From contig JAIBBE010000208.1 in NCBI GenBank assembly GCA_019694835.1, positions 41,574-105,573 on the forward strand: 64,000 nucleotides of DNA, read 5' to 3'. The notes below the pieces were generated by a model. It was not told where the DNA came from and did not search any database. It saw only the letters and a list, made by a program, of their open reading frames with translations. This DNA is from Fimbriimonadaceae bacterium (GTDB lineage Bacteria > Armatimonadota > Fimbriimonadia > Fimbriimonadales > Fimbriimonadaceae). Below, piece after piece: positions 14,998-23,983 of this stretch; positions within the stretch are counted from its first letter, which is position 1; every line of letters starts with the position of its first letter. The translations under genes and the position numbers were made by a program.

Positions 14998-15271
14998 AGT
15001 TACCGGTTGCTGGTACGCCACCAGGGTTGGCGGCTTGCGCGGCACCCTCGCCGGAGGCGGGAGGGCCACCGTTCGGGGCGGACTGTCCTTCGGGGTTCTG
15101 ATAGCGTCCATATTCGCCCTTGGCTTGCTGAACGCTCATCTCCTCCAGCTTCTTATCCTGGGCGGACGGACTCGCGCCGCTCATCCATTGGAACAGGAAG
15201 AACAGGCCCACGACAGCAACGACGCCGCCAATGATCGCCATCACGGTTCCGGAGGACAGTTCCTTCTTCAT
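14996..15271 (-). CDS. Small single-pass membrane protein
   Basis: The 91-aa protein starts at ATG 15271 ([13 protein letters not shown]), with GGAGG 8 bp upstream and a TAATG overlap with the prepilin gene. One TM helix spans about 11-28 (MAIIGGVVAVVGLFFLFQW). The outside part is polar and ends in Gly/Pro/Ala-rich low complexity (PASGEGAAQAANPGGVP). The arrangement suggests an accessory protein made together with the preceding prepilin-like protein. No family is recognised. The stop codon lies in a palindromic repeat, so the last residues may have changed recently. Confidence 0.7.
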   Translation of the reverse strand: MKKELSSGTVMAIIGGVVAVVGLFFLFQWMSGASPSAQDKKLEEMSVQQAKGEYGRYQNPEGQSAPNGGPPASGEGAAQAANPGGVPATGN

Positions 15272-16161
15272 TAGGATCCTCCGTCTCCCGGCAGCGGGCA
15301 GTCGCCCTCGGTCGTGTTCCAACCGGAGTCGAAGCAGCTCAAGCCCTTATGCCAGTAGGCGTCGGGATTGTTGCCGCTCTGGTTGTCCTGCCAACGCGGA
15401 GATTCGCGGTATCCGGGGAACCGGAACCCCCAAACTCGGGGCTGACCCTGGTAAATGTGGGTGCCGTTCATCTTCTGGAACTTAACGTGACCGTCTGCAT
15501 AACCCCAGCTTGCGCCATCGGTCTGCTTGACCGCGACTTCGCCATACGGGAACGCCGGTTCGCCCGGGATCAGGTCTTCGCGTCGGGAGTTGTTGATCTG
15601 GATGCCGTAGAACCAGTCATCGGCGCTCCAAGGGTTGGCCAAGTTCGGATCGGTCGTTTGGCGTCGCTCGGCAAAAGCGATCGTTGCGGCTGGCTCCGGA
15701 ACGCCGCTGCTCGTGATCGGCGACTTGCCGGTGAAGCCGCTCCAGTAGCCGGGTCGGCACTGAACGGACTTGAACAAGTTGCTCGCGACGGCGAAGCTGC
15801 GTCGGAACTTGCCGACCGGTGTGTTGTACGACGTTCGCGTGTCGAGAGGCGTCTGCCAGACCTCGTAGCTCTTAAGGTAAGGCTGGAGGATCTTGTCGGT
15901 CGACATCGCATTGGTCGGGTCGCCGCCGCTGGGCGGGCCGTAGCCGATGCGGAGTTTCGGCGCGAAGGCGTCGTCGTTGTCTCCCTGGTACATGACCGAG
16001 GCGAGGGTGATTTGCTTGAGGTTATTGATGGTCACGATCTTCTTCGCAGCCGTTTTCGCCTGGGCGAAGACCGGGAAGAGAATTGCCGCGAGAATCGCGA
16101 TGATCGCGATTACGACGAGCAGTTCGATGAGCGTGAAGCCCAGTCGTCTTTGACTTTTCAT
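15271..16161 (-). CDS. Prepilin-type N-terminal cleavage/methylation domain protein
   Basis: N terminus [16 protein letters not shown] with Glu at the +5 position, helix [14 protein letters not shown], then [19 protein letters not shown]. The C-terminal ~200 residues carry the globular part with [16 protein letters not shown], the characteristic near-terminal DGHV/DGNV motif of this group. It is third in an operon after LacI and the GH13 amylase (4-bp overlap), so it may have an extracellular or pilus-linked role in glucan use, or may simply share regulation. Confidence 0.85.
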   Translation of the reverse strand: MKSQRRLGFTLIELLVVIAIIAILAAILFPVFAQAKTAAKKIVTINNLKQITLASVMYQGDNDDAFAPKLRIGYGPPSGGDPTNAMSTDKILQPYLKSYEVWQTPLDTRTSYNTPVGKFRRSFAVASNLFKSVQCRPGYWSGFTGKSPITSSGVPEPAATIAFAERRQTTDPNLANPWSADDWFYGIQINNSRREDLIPGEPAFPYGEVAVKQTDGASWGYADGHVKFQKMNGTHIYQGQPRVWGFRFPGYRESPRWQDNQSGNNPDAYWHKGLSCFDSGWNTTEGDCPLPGDGGS

Positions 16162-18263
16162 GATGAGGACTCCTTGGAGGATGATGGTTTAGAAATCGCG
16201 TTGCCGAGATACTTGAATCCGAACGGGGGCAGGGTGATCCGGATGCTGTTGTTCTCGGTTGTGGTGGTGGTTTTGTCGAGAAGGTCAATCCAGCTGGTAG
16301 GACTTATAGGTCTTATTTGACTTATGGGGATGGCTACGGACTGCTCGGTGCCGCTACGGTTCATGGCGAAGATGACGGCGTCCTTACCCTCGACTCGGGC
16401 GAAGGCGGTCACGTTCTTGGCGTCGTCGGTCAGCAGCGGAATCGGGTCGCCGTTGTGGAGAACCTTGGTCTCGCGTCGCAGCCTGACTAGCTTTTTATAG
16501 AGCTCAAGGACGTCGTTCTGAGGCGTTGCCAGCGCCCACTGCATGCCCTTGCGGTTCATGGGGTCCGCGCCGCCTTCCATGCCGAGCTCTTCGCCGTAGT
16601 AGATGCTTGGCGCACCGGCCCAAGCGAACTGAACGGCGGCTCCGAGTTTCGCGAGGCGACGATCTCCACCGGCCAGCGTGATAAAGCGCGGTGTGTCGTG
16701 GCTCGATAGCAGGTTCATCTGATTACGACTGACCTGGGGCGGATACCAAGAATAGACATTCATGAGCGCGGCCATGAACTGGCTCGCGGTGGTTTTGCCT
16801 TCGGCGACATGGCGCAGAACGGCATCGCGGAACGGGTAGTTCATGCTCGCGTCCCACATATCGCCGCCGAGCCACTTGCGGGCGTCGCCCCAGACCTCGC
16901 CGACAATCCAGGCCTCGCGGTCGATGCCTTTGACTCGTTTGCGGAAGTCTTGCCAGAAGAAGTCCGGCACCTCGTTCGCCACATCGAGTCGCCACCCGGA
17001 AAGGGTCGAGTTCTTGTGCCAAAAGTCGACCGACTTCATCAGATAATTGTAGGCACCCTTGTTCTTGAGGTTGATCTTTGGCATCGACTCATAGCCGAAC
17101 CAAGCTTCGTAAGGCGGGGTGTTACGGACCTCGACGGGGTAGCTCTTGACGAAGAACCAGTCCTTGTAGGTGCTCTTTTCCTGGTTCTTTAGCAGGTCCA
17201 CGAACGGCGGGAAAGTCACGCCGACGTGGTCGAAAATCTGGTCGAGAACGGTTCGGATTCCGGCTTTGTGCAAAGCGGCTGTAAGGTCTTTGAACTCTGC
17301 ATTCGTGCCGAATTCGGGATCGATTTGGTAGAAGTCGGCCGGGTCGTACCGGTGGTTGCTCGGGGCCTTCATCACCGGGTTGAAGTACACCGCGTTGACG
17401 CCGAGGTTCTTCAGATGGCCGATGCGCTGGTTTACGCCCGCAATATCGCCGCCAAAGCGGTTCCAGTACTTCGGCTCTGCGTCCCAAGCTTCCATTTCCT
17501 TCGGATCGTTGGCCGAACTGCCATTGGCAAAGCGGTCGGGGAAGATCTGGTAGAAGACGGTGCCCTCGACCCACTTGGGAACCTCGAACGGCTTGAATTC
17601 ACCGGGCTTAAGCGTGAATCGATTCGATGCTGAGGGAGCCGTAATGCCCTTGCTTCCGTAAATCCAAGTCTTGTCGCCGTCTATGAGTTGGAATCCGTAA
17701 CTGAAGGGCTTGGTCTTGTTGAACGGGAGGCTGGCTCGCCAGGTCTCCTCGATCTCGTCCGACGACAGCTTCTGCATTGCGACGGTGTCGTTTCCGGAAA
17801 CCACGGAGACCTTTTGCACGTCGCCCGGTCGGATCAAGAGGGTCAGCGAGATACGGCCCTTGTCGACGTTCAGGTCGGGAATTCGCTGGACGTGCCGAAC
17901 TGCCCCGCCTGTGATCTTGCCGTCGCCAGCTTTGGCTGGCTCGGAATAGTCCGCCGGGACCACGAGGAGGACGGAGTTCAGGTTGCCGTTTCCGTCGTCC
18001 TCGTTGCGGATCGCCTTCGGGTCGGTCACCCAGTTCTCGCCGTCGAGGACGAACTTGTAGGTGTGCTTTCCGGTCGGAAGGCCGAGGGACGCGGTCCACG
18101 TTCGACCGTCCGTGCCGACCTTCATCGGGTTGGCATCCTTATTCCACCCGTTAAACGTCCCCGCCACGCTCGCTCGCTTCAAATCCCGATCCGCCGAATA
18201 CGTGAACGTAACCGGCTTCAAGTTGGGCTGGACGAGGATGAGGGCGAAGACGAGGGTAGTCAT
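16158..18263 (-). CDS. GH13 alpha-amylase family glucanase with N-terminal CBM48-like domain
   Basis: Retaining glycoside hydrolase acting on alpha-glucans (neopullulanase/cyclomaltodextrinase-like). A short hydrophobic N terminus ([13 protein letters not shown]) suggests export. Residues about 20-100 are a CBM48/E-set module ([29 protein letters not shown]). The catalytic barrel has Asp427 ([11 protein letters not shown], nucleophile), Glu456 (WIVGEVWGD, acid/base) and Asp523 ([10 protein letters not shown]). [10 protein letters not shown] and DQIFDHVG are regions around strands 3-4. The C-terminal beta domain contains a 9-residue segment from a 9-bp tandem repeat. It starts 3 bp after lacI, in the same operon. 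Confidence 0.93.
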   Translation of the reverse strand: MTTLVFALILVQPNLKPVTFTYSADRDLKRASVAGTFNGWNKDANPMKVGTDGRTWTASLGLPTGKHTYKFVLDGENWVTDPKAIRNEDDGNGNLNSVLLVVPADYSEPAKAGDGKITGGAVRHVQRIPDLNVDKGRISLTLLIRPGDVQKVSVVSGNDTVAMQKLSSDEIEETWRASLPFNKTKPFSYGFQLIDGDKTWIYGSKGITAPSASNRFTLKPGEFKPFEVPKWVEGTVFYQIFPDRFANGSSANDPKEMEAWDAEPKYWNRFGGDIAGVNQRIGHLKNLGVNAVYFNPVMKAPSNHRYDPADFYQIDPEFGTNAEFKDLTAALHKAGIRTVLDQIFDHVGVTFPPFVDLLKNQEKSTYKDWFFVKSYPVEVRNTPPYEAWFGYESMPKINLKNKGAYNYLMKSVDFWHKNSTLSGWRLDVANEVPDFFWQDFRKRVKGIDREAWIVGEVWGDARKWLGGDMWDASMNYPFRDAVLRHVAEGKTTASQFMAALMNVYSWYPPQVSRNQMNLLSSHDTPRFITLAGGDRRLAKLGAAVQFAWAGAPSIYYGEELGMEGGADPMNRKGMQWALATPQNDVLELYKKLVRLRRETKVLHNGDPIPLLTDDAKNVTAFARVEGKDAVIFAMNRSGTEQSVAIPISQIRPISPTSWIDLLDKTTTTTENNSIRITLPPFGFKYLGNAISKPSSSKESSS
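16299..16325. repeat. Three 9-bp direct repeats inside the GH13 gene
   Basis: AGGACTTAT, AGGTCTTAT and TTGACTTAT follow one another without gaps. On the coding strand they encode ISQ-IRP-ISP, three tripeptides in the C-terminal domain of the amylase. A related AGGACTTAT/TGGACCTCT/CGTCCTATT run is at 36111-36137. Confidence 0.5.
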
Positions 18264-18266
18264 GAG

Positions 18267-19280
18267 TTAGGCTCTCCCCTGTCTTACGCTCGAACCACGG
18301 ATGCGCAGTTCGCAGGGAACGATGACCCGCTTGACGTCTTCAACATCCTGTCCTTCGATGATCTGCAAGAGTCTCTGACACGCAGTTCGGACGATCTGCT
18401 GGAGGTTCAAGCTGATCGATGACAATCCGCCGTCGACGAGGGTGCAGTAGATCGTGTCGTTGAAGCTAATGACTCCGAGTTCGTCGGGAATCTTGATCTT
18501 CAGCTCCCTCGCCGCTTCCACCACGCCGAGCGCCATGAAGTCATCGAGGACGACGAGGGCATCGGGTCTGCGTGGGTGGCTAAGGAGACCTTTCGCGGTA
18601 TCTCGAGCCGCTTCGTAGCCGAACCGAGAGTTGACGACCACGGGCTCCTGATCGAACTCCCCGACGACCGCCTTGTATCCGGCGATGCGGTCTTCGCTTA
18701 CGGTTAGGCCCTCGGGTCCGGCAATCATCGCGACCCGGCGGAAGCCGTTATCGATCAGATGCCGCGCCGCAAGCTTGCCCGCGAGTTCGTTGTCGTTGTC
18801 GACACTCGGAATTCCGTCCGCACCTTTCCCGATGAGGACGAACGGGAAGCCCTCCTTTTGAAGGCGAAGCACGCGCTCGTCGTGTGCCTCGGACTCGACG
18901 AGTATGAGGCCGTCCACGCGCCGAGAGCGGAGCAACTCATCGTAGACCGCCTTCTGGACGGACTGCGAGGCTGCGGTATCGACGCAAAGGTGATAGGGAG
19001 ACTCGCTGAGGCAGTCGAGGATCTCCGAAATGAGGAGCGCAAAAAATGGATCGCCTTTCAGCGCGCCTTGCTGCCGCTTCACCACCAGACCAATGAGGTG
19101 AGTCTGTTGGGTTCGTAGAGACTGGGCCCGAACGTCGGGCCGGTAGTTGTTTTCTTCGATGGCGACAAGCACGCGCTGGCGAATTTCGTCCTCGACCCGG
19201 TCATCACCGGCAAGGACCCGTGAAACGGTCGCCTGCGAAACATTTGCGATCCTGGCTATATCCTGCTGGGTGATTCTCAT
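18267..19280 (-). CDS. LacI-family transcriptional regulator
   Basis: Ligand-responsive repressor. The N-terminal helix-turn-helix is ITQQDIARIANVSQATVSRVL (described in family terms), with hinge QSLRTQQTHLIGLVV. The periplasmic-binding-like core includes VDGLILVES, VSEDRIAGYKAV, PDALVVLDDFMALGVVEAA and ELGVISFNDT. Length 337 is typical. It lies first in the operon with a GH13 amylase, so the ligand is probably an alpha-glucan or maltooligosaccharide (inference). A perfect 14-bp palindrome 28 bp before its start is the likely autoregulatory operator. Confidence 0.93.
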   Translation of the reverse strand: MRITQQDIARIANVSQATVSRVLAGDDRVEDEIRQRVLVAIEENNYRPDVRAQSLRTQQTHLIGLVVKRQQGALKGDPFFALLISEILDCLSESPYHLCVDTAASQSVQKAVYDELLRSRRVDGLILVESEAHDERVLRLQKEGFPFVLIGKGADGIPSVDNDNELAGKLAARHLIDNGFRRVAMIAGPEGLTVSEDRIAGYKAVVGEFDQEPVVVNSRFGYEAARDTAKGLLSHPRRPDALVVLDDFMALGVVEAARELKIKIPDELGVISFNDTIYCTLVDGGLSSISLNLQQIVRTACQRLLQIIEGQDVEDVKRVIVPCELRIRGSSVRQGRA

Positions 19281-19307
19281 GGTTCTTTTTGCCGGTCGCT
19301 TAAGTTA

Positions 19308-19321
19308 AGAATACGTATTCT
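19308..19321. promoter_or_regulatory. Probable LacI-family operator AGAATACGTATTCT
   Basis: A perfect 14-bp palindrome with a central CG, the usual symmetry of LacI/GalR operators, lies between lacI (start at 19280, reverse) and the forward gene at 19473. It would control the lacI-GH13-prepilin operon and possibly the divergent gene. Confidence 0.6.
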
Positions 19322-19472
19322 GACGCCCATATGGTAGCACAAGTTTCCGCCCGGGGCAAGGTTTTTTCGGCATGAGGCGAAAATTCGCGACGGACCCCCA
19401 GGGGCCTGGATGCACCCTGCGCGCGCCCTTCCGCGTCCAATTACCAGCGCCACACCAATTAAGGAGAAAGTA

Positions 19473-20918
19473 ATGTTTTTCAGTTACGCATTGGCCCTCG
19501 CGGTATCGGCTGCCGCCGACAACGGAGCCGAGGTCACGATTTTCAACCAGGGGTTCGCCCTCGTCAAGGAGACTCGGGATTTGAGCCTCAAGTCAGGGCG
19601 TCAGGAAGTCCGCATCGAAGACGTCGCGCAGCTGATCGAGCCCAGCAGTGTGGGCATTCGGAGCATCTCGTCGCCCGGCTCGTTCGAAGTTTTGGAGCAG
19701 AACTACCAGTACGACCTGATCAGCACTCAGGCAATTCTGAATAAGGCGGTGGGGGGGCGGATCGCGCTCAATCGGGTCCTGCCGAACGGCGTGAAGGAGC
19801 GGATCTCAGGCATCCTCATGAGTTCGCCCACCGCAATTGTCGGTGGCGGAGGCGGGCAGTACGTCTACAACGGGATGGTCCTGCAAGCCGACGATGGCCG
19901 AATCCTGCTCGATCCAAGCGGTGAAGTGGAGGTGAGTTCCATCCCGGAGGGCCTGATCAGCAAGCCGAGCCTGCTCTGGGATCTGGTATCGGACCGTGCG
20001 GGCCAGAACAAGGTCGAGATCAGCTACCTCACCCAAGGCATGTCGTGGAATGCCGACTACGTGCTGAGCTTAGATGGAGAAGGGAAGACGGGCGACCTGA
20101 AGGGCTGGGTCACGCTGAACAACAATTCGGGCGCGACCTTCAAGGAGGCGAAGCTGAAACTCTTGGCAGGAGATGTTCAGCGCGCACAAGCGCGATTTGG
20201 CGGAGGCCTTGGCGCTGGCGGTCGGGGTGGGGCACCCGAAGCAATGATGGACAAGGGCTTTGCTGAGGAGCAGTTCGCGGACTATCACCTTTACACTCTT
20301 GGCCGACCAGCGTCGATCCGCAACAAAGAAATCAAGCAGATTTCATTGCTCGAAGGCATGGCAGTCCCGGTGACGAAGAAGCTCATTATCGACGCTATGC
20401 GCTTCTACAACAATTGGCAGCCGCAAGAGGAAGGCACGATTGGCATTGGCAAGATCAAGCCTCAAATTCGCATTGAATTCAAGAATGATAAGGCCAGCAA
20501 TTTGGGGATGCCTTTGCCGAAAGGGAACTTCAAAGTCTTCCAGAGAGACAAGAGTGGCAGCACCCAGATGCTCGGCGAGGATACGATCGACCACACGCCG
20601 CGAGACGAAAAGATTTCGCTCGTGGTTGGCCAAGCATTCGATGTCGTCTGCGACCGAAAGCGAACCAAGTTCGAGTGGCTGCGCCGCGGTGGTCCGACCG
20701 GCTGGGGAACTCGGGAATGGTACGAAATTGAACTGCGAAACCGGAAGGAATCTCCCGAGCGCGTGTACGTTTGGGAACGACACTGGTGGGAGTACGCCAT
20801 TAAGGAAAACAACATGCCGTTCAATAAGCTCGATGCCAATACGATCGAGTTTGTTGTCGACTTGAAGGCTGGCGAAACGAAGACCATCAAGTACATGGTC
20901 GAGACATACTGGCCGTAG
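19473..20918 (+). CDS. DUF4139 domain-containing secreted protein
   Basis: Protein of 481 residues starting at ATG 19473 after a good ribosome site (AAGGAG 19461-19466), with signal peptide FFSYALALAVSAAA. The N-terminal region has VTIFNQGFALVKETRDLSLKSG, and the C-terminal half has VEISYLTQGMSWNADYVLSL with GWVTLNNNSGATFKEAKLKLLAGDV, the DUF4139 signature. The family function is unknown. A Gly-rich loop follows (ARFGGGLGAGGRGG). The frame is open upstream to 19410 without support. A dispersed palindrome follows the stop by 16 bp. Confidence 0.8.
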   Translation: MFFSYALALAVSAAADNGAEVTIFNQGFALVKETRDLSLKSGRQEVRIEDVAQLIEPSSVGIRSISSPGSFEVLEQNYQYDLISTQAILNKAVGGRIALNRVLPNGVKERISGILMSSPTAIVGGGGGQYVYNGMVLQADDGRILLDPSGEVEVSSIPEGLISKPSLLWDLVSDRAGQNKVEISYLTQGMSWNADYVLSLDGEGKTGDLKGWVTLNNNSGATFKEAKLKLLAGDVQRAQARFGGGLGAGGRGGAPEAMMDKGFAEEQFADYHLYTLGRPASIRNKEIKQISLLEGMAVPVTKKLIIDAMRFYNNWQPQEEGTIGIGKIKPQIRIEFKNDKASNLGMPLPKGNFKVFQRDKSGSTQMLGEDTIDHTPRDEKISLVVGQAFDVVCDRKRTKFEWLRRGGPTGWGTREWYEIELRNRKESPERVYVWERHWWEYAIKENNMPFNKLDANTIEFVVDLKAGETKTIKYMVETYWP

Positions 20919-20934
20919 AGGTCATCCCAAATTC

Positions 20935-21006
20935 GTACCGCTGGCATCCTGCCGGCCTCCCGATGGAATTTCTCCGTAATCGGTGCCGGCAAGATGCCAG
21001 CGGTAC
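20935..21006. repeat. ~72-bp dispersed palindromic repeat, copy B
   Basis: Arms GTACCGCTGGCATCCTGCC+GGC (20935-20956) and GCC+GGCAAGATGCCAGCGGTAC (20985-21006) differ at one position and are separated by 28 bp. The spacer is similar to the reverse complement of the spacer of copy C (50224-50251), both containing an ACCG-TTACGGA core, so the two copies are inserted in opposite orientation. It lies between convergent genes. Confidence 0.9.
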
Positions 21007-21031
21007 AGCCGGATCCACCTCTTGATCGGTG

Positions 21032-21355
21032 CTACGGTACCAACAGGCCGATCATCCCCCAGACGACACCGATCCCCCCTAAGAAACGCCCGATCAATGC
21101 CAAGAAAATCAGCGGCTTATCGGGTTCGTCATAGTCGTGAATGAGGTAACCAAGGGTTTCTCTGCTTTGGTTGAAGAAGGCTTCGAAGAGCGTTCGGGTT
21201 TCGCCCCACATGTGGGCGCGCACCCTCATCATACACATCGTGCCAATCGCGATCAGCACCACCCCGACCACGATGAGAATCCACGCCATCGCCGGTTCGG
21301 GCAGCGTGAGGCGGCTGTTGGGAATCTTCCGGAAGAGTCCTTCGGCAAGCATCAC
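21032..21355 (-). CDS. Small two-helix membrane protein, unknown function
   Basis: The 107 residues contain TM helices at about 24-42 (AWILIVVGVVLIAIGTMCM) and 85-105 (IFLALIGRFLGGIGVVWGM). A soluble segment between them is rich in Arg, Glu and aromatics (RAHMWGETRTLFEAFFNQS). No family is recognised. ATG 21355 has GGGGTG just upstream; ATG 21289 (MAWILIVV) is an alternative. It is divergent from the M42 peptidase. Confidence 0.55.
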   Translation of the reverse strand: MMLAEGLFRKIPNSRLTLPEPAMAWILIVVGVVLIAIGTMCMMRVRAHMWGETRTLFEAFFNQSRETLGYLIHDYDEPDKPLIFLALIGRFLGGIGVVWGMIGLLVP

Positions 21356-21386
21356 CCCATGATACTTGGCGTGCCGCCAAGCTACA

Positions 21387-22442
21387 ATGGCGCTTATGGC
21401 GCGCTTTCAGATCTCGCGGGATTACCTGGTTCGCTTCTTGACCGACCTGCTCAACACTCCCAGCCCGACCGGCGACACGGACTGGGCGATCAGTTTCGTG
21501 GAGCAGGAACTCCAAGGGCACGGGATTGCCTGCTACCGAACCTACAAAGGTGCCCTCATCGCGCACCTTGAGGGCCTGAAAGACGACCGCCCCCGCGCCT
21601 TGACCGCTCACGTCGACACCCTCGGCGCGATGGTCTCGGAGATCAAGAAGAACGGTCGCCTCAAACTCACCCGCCTCAACGGCCTCATGTGGCACACGGT
21701 CGAGAGCGAAGGCGTCTGGGTCGCCACCCGGAATGGACGCCAAATCCGCGGTTCGGTCGTGCTCGCCAACGGAGCCGCCCACAACAACAAAGAGGCGGAT
21801 AAAGCCCAACGCAACGAAGAGAACCTCGAGGTCCGCCTCGACGAACGAACGACTACAGACGAAGAAACCCGAGTGCTCGGGATCGAGGTTGGCGACTTTG
21901 TTTACTTCGACCCGCGCGTCGAGGTGGCCGATTCCGGCTTTATTCGCTCCCGATTCCTCGATGATAAGGCCTGCGTGGCTTGCGTGGTCGCCGCCTTGAA
22001 GGCCCTGCGCGATGTCGGTGTCAGCCCTGCCCAGCGCACCCACGTTCTGTTCAGCAACTACGAAGAAGTCGGTCACGGCGGGATGGACGGCTTGCCCGAC
22101 GACCTCGCCGAACTAGTGGTCGCCGATATGGCGGTCATTGGCGAGGGTCGCCAAGGCGATGAATTTCACTGTTCTCTCTGCCTCAAGGATTCCTCGGGGC
22201 CCTACAGCAAGAGGCTCACGGAAAAGATCCGCACGATCGCGGATACCGCTGGAGTTGACCTAAAGAGCGACATCTACCCCCACTACGGCAGCGACGGCTC
22301 GGTCTACTGGCAGTCGGGCGGCCGGGCCGAGGTCGCGCTGATCGGACCCGGAGTTGACACCAGCCACGGCTATGAACGAACTCACACCGATGCCCTGGTA
22401 GACACCGCCCTGCTGATCGCTGAGTACTTGATCGAAGAATAA
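21387..22442 (+). CDS. M42 family metallopeptidase
   Basis: Zinc/cobalt aminopeptidase of the tetrahedral (TET) type. The ligand motifs are present: LTAHVDTLGAMV (first His-x-Asp), RFLDDKACVACV (bridging Asp), NYEEVGHGG (catalytic Glu-Glu and ligand), VADMAVIGEG and DTSHGYERTHTDAL (C-terminal His). About 350 aa is the family norm. In-frame starts at ATG 21387 and 21396 cannot be separated. Its TAA overlaps the start of the next gene (TAATG). The substrate cannot be inferred. Confidence 0.92.
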   Translation: MALMARFQISRDYLVRFLTDLLNTPSPTGDTDWAISFVEQELQGHGIACYRTYKGALIAHLEGLKDDRPRALTAHVDTLGAMVSEIKKNGRLKLTRLNGLMWHTVESEGVWVATRNGRQIRGSVVLANGAAHNNKEADKAQRNEENLEVRLDERTTTDEETRVLGIEVGDFVYFDPRVEVADSGFIRSRFLDDKACVACVVAALKALRDVGVSPAQRTHVLFSNYEEVGHGGMDGLPDDLAELVVADMAVIGEGRQGDEFHCSLCLKDSSGPYSKRLTEKIRTIADTAGVDLKSDIYPHYGSDGSVYWQSGGRAEVALIGPGVDTSHGYERTHTDALVDTALLIAEYLIEE

Positions 22443-23200
22443 TGCCAAGCCCGGCCGTGATGGCCCTGCTCTTCGTGGTGGGCGCGCTGGCTTCCGCCGT
22501 GAATTCGGTGGCAGGCGGCGGTTCGCTGATCTCATTCCCAACCCTCATCGGCCTCGGCGTGCCGCAGCTTCCGGCCAATGCGACGAATTCAGTGGCGCTC
22601 TGGCCGGGCTCTCTCGCCGGCGCGATCGGTTTCCTTAACCAACTCGGCCCGGTCAAGCAGCATCTGCGCAGCCTATTCCTTCCGACGCTGCTTGGGAGCA
22701 TTGCGGGGGCATTTCTGCTCGTGCTGACGCCCGAGTCGGCGTTTCGGGTGGTCGTGCCGATCCTGATTTTCCTCGCGACTCTGCTACTCGCTTTTCAGCC
22801 CCGGATCAAGAAGTGGGCGAGCAGTCGACATCATCGGCTGGCGGTCGGATGGGGAATGGCCTTGCAGTTGCTCGTTGCCATCTACGGCGGCTATTTCGGC
22901 GCGGGAATGGGGATCATGATGCTCGCGGTCTTCGGCCTGATCATGGAAGGCTCGATTCACGAGATGAACGCGGTGAAGACCTGGCTCTCGCTGCTCATCA
23001 ACATCGCCGCGTCGACGATGTTCCTGATCAAAGGCCTGGTGCTTCCTTGGCATGCGGTTGCCCTCACGGCAGGCTCCATCCTTGGCGGCTACTTTGCGGC
23101 GCGCTGGTCGCAGAAGGTCGATTCGGAGATCCTCCGCAAGGGCATTGTGGTGCTTGGGTTCGCGATGACGGCTTGGTTCACCTATGGAGTTTTGAAGTGA
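22442..23200 (+). CDS. TSUP (TauE/SafE) family membrane permease
   Basis: Anion exporter family, usually sulfite, sulfonate or related organosulfur compounds. Family features are the N-terminal repeat with VNSVAGGGSLISFPTLI and ANATNSVALWPGSLAG, a second repeat GGYFGAGMGIMMLAVFGL, and ILGGYFAARWS near the C terminus. About eight TM helices are predicted. It overlaps the preceding M42 gene (TAATG) and the following nucleotidyltransferase (GTGA), so the three form a translationally coupled unit. The substrate is not readable. Confidence 0.88.
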   Translation: MPSPAVMALLFVVGALASAVNSVAGGGSLISFPTLIGLGVPQLPANATNSVALWPGSLAGAIGFLNQLGPVKQHLRSLFLPTLLGSIAGAFLLVLTPESAFRVVVPILIFLATLLLAFQPRIKKWASSRHHRLAVGWGMALQLLVAIYGGYFGAGMGIMMLAVFGLIMEGSIHEMNAVKTWLSLLINIAASTMFLIKGLVLPWHAVALTAGSILGGYFAARWSQKVDSEILRKGIVVLGFAMTAWFTYGVLK

Positions 23201-23955
23201 GGTGGGGAGTGGTGGTAGCGGCCGGTGGGCATGCCGATCCCGACCTCGCTCATGCGATGGGCACGACTCGCAAGGCCCTGGCCCGCTTTGGTGAGGTGAC
23301 GAGTTTGGAACTGACGCTTGATGCCGTTCGACAAACCGGGTTCGATGCGTGCGTGACCGTCTCGGGGTTGGACGTGCAGCACGCGGTTTCACACGGGGAG
23401 TTCCTGCCTGAGGGTCAATCGGCAATCGACAATGCCCGGCTCGGTCTGGAGGCTTTGGGGAGCGAGGTTGAGGCGGTCCTTTTCATCCCTGCCGACTCGC
23501 CGTTGCTCGATGCCGAGATGCTCACCTCGTTCACGGGTGCAGTTGCAAAGAGGGCGAGCCTGGAACGTTGGTATTCAACCGGGCTCTCACCGTTGGAAGG
23601 GTTTCGAGCGAGCTTTCCCGAAGCGGAGACCCAAGCTCTGAAACTTCGAGAGGGTAAGTATCTGAGCGGCGCATTGTACGCAGCGAGTCCGGCAGGCCTT
23701 ATCCATGCGCTCGACCTTCTGACTGCGATGCGTCGGAATAGGAAGAGCCAGGCGGCCATGGCCTGGAAACTCGGCCCGGTCAATCTCGCCCGATATGTCC
23801 TGGGCCGCATATCCCTGGCAGACGCCGAGCGAATTGTCGGGAAGGCTCTAGGTGGCCAGGCCGTCATCGTTCCCGACGCTCATCCTGCCACGTGCCTCGA
23901 CTTCGACACCGTGGCCGACTTCGAAGCGATCCAAAGGATATTAAGATCAGATTAG
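23197..23955 (+). CDS. MobA-like nucleotidyltransferase (NTP_transf_3)
   Basis: The 252-aa protein opens with VVVAAGGHADPD followed by TTRKALARFG, a variant of the LAGGxSxRMGxxK NTP-binding loop. It has VLFIPADSPLL for the metal-binding Asp and ends LDFDTVADFEAIQRIL like the DI-TPED end of MobA. It could be a molybdopterin or related cofactor nucleotidyltransferase; a Mo-cofactor operon sits 28 kb away without an obvious mobA. The start is GTG 23197 overlapping the TSUP stop (GTGA). The long open frame upstream is only a shadow of the TSUP gene. The glycine loop is degenerate, so another NTP-sugar or cofactor is possible. Confidence 0.7.
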   Translation: MRWGVVVAAGGHADPDLAHAMGTTRKALARFGEVTSLELTLDAVRQTGFDACVTVSGLDVQHAVSHGEFLPEGQSAIDNARLGLEALGSEVEAVLFIPADSPLLDAEMLTSFTGAVAKRASLERWYSTGLSPLEGFRASFPEAETQALKLREGKYLSGALYAASPAGLIHALDLLTAMRRNRKSQAAMAWKLGPVNLARYVLGRISLADAERIVGKALGGQAVIVPDAHPATCLDFDTVADFEAIQRILRSD

Positions 23956-23983
23956 GATTCTGCGTTTGGTGTAGTCTTTCCCC

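Noticed and set aside
22813..23196. 380-aa version of the MobA-like protein
   Set aside because: The first 128 codons are another frame of the TSUP gene; GTG 23197 with a GTGA overlap and the NTP loop just after it is the natural start.
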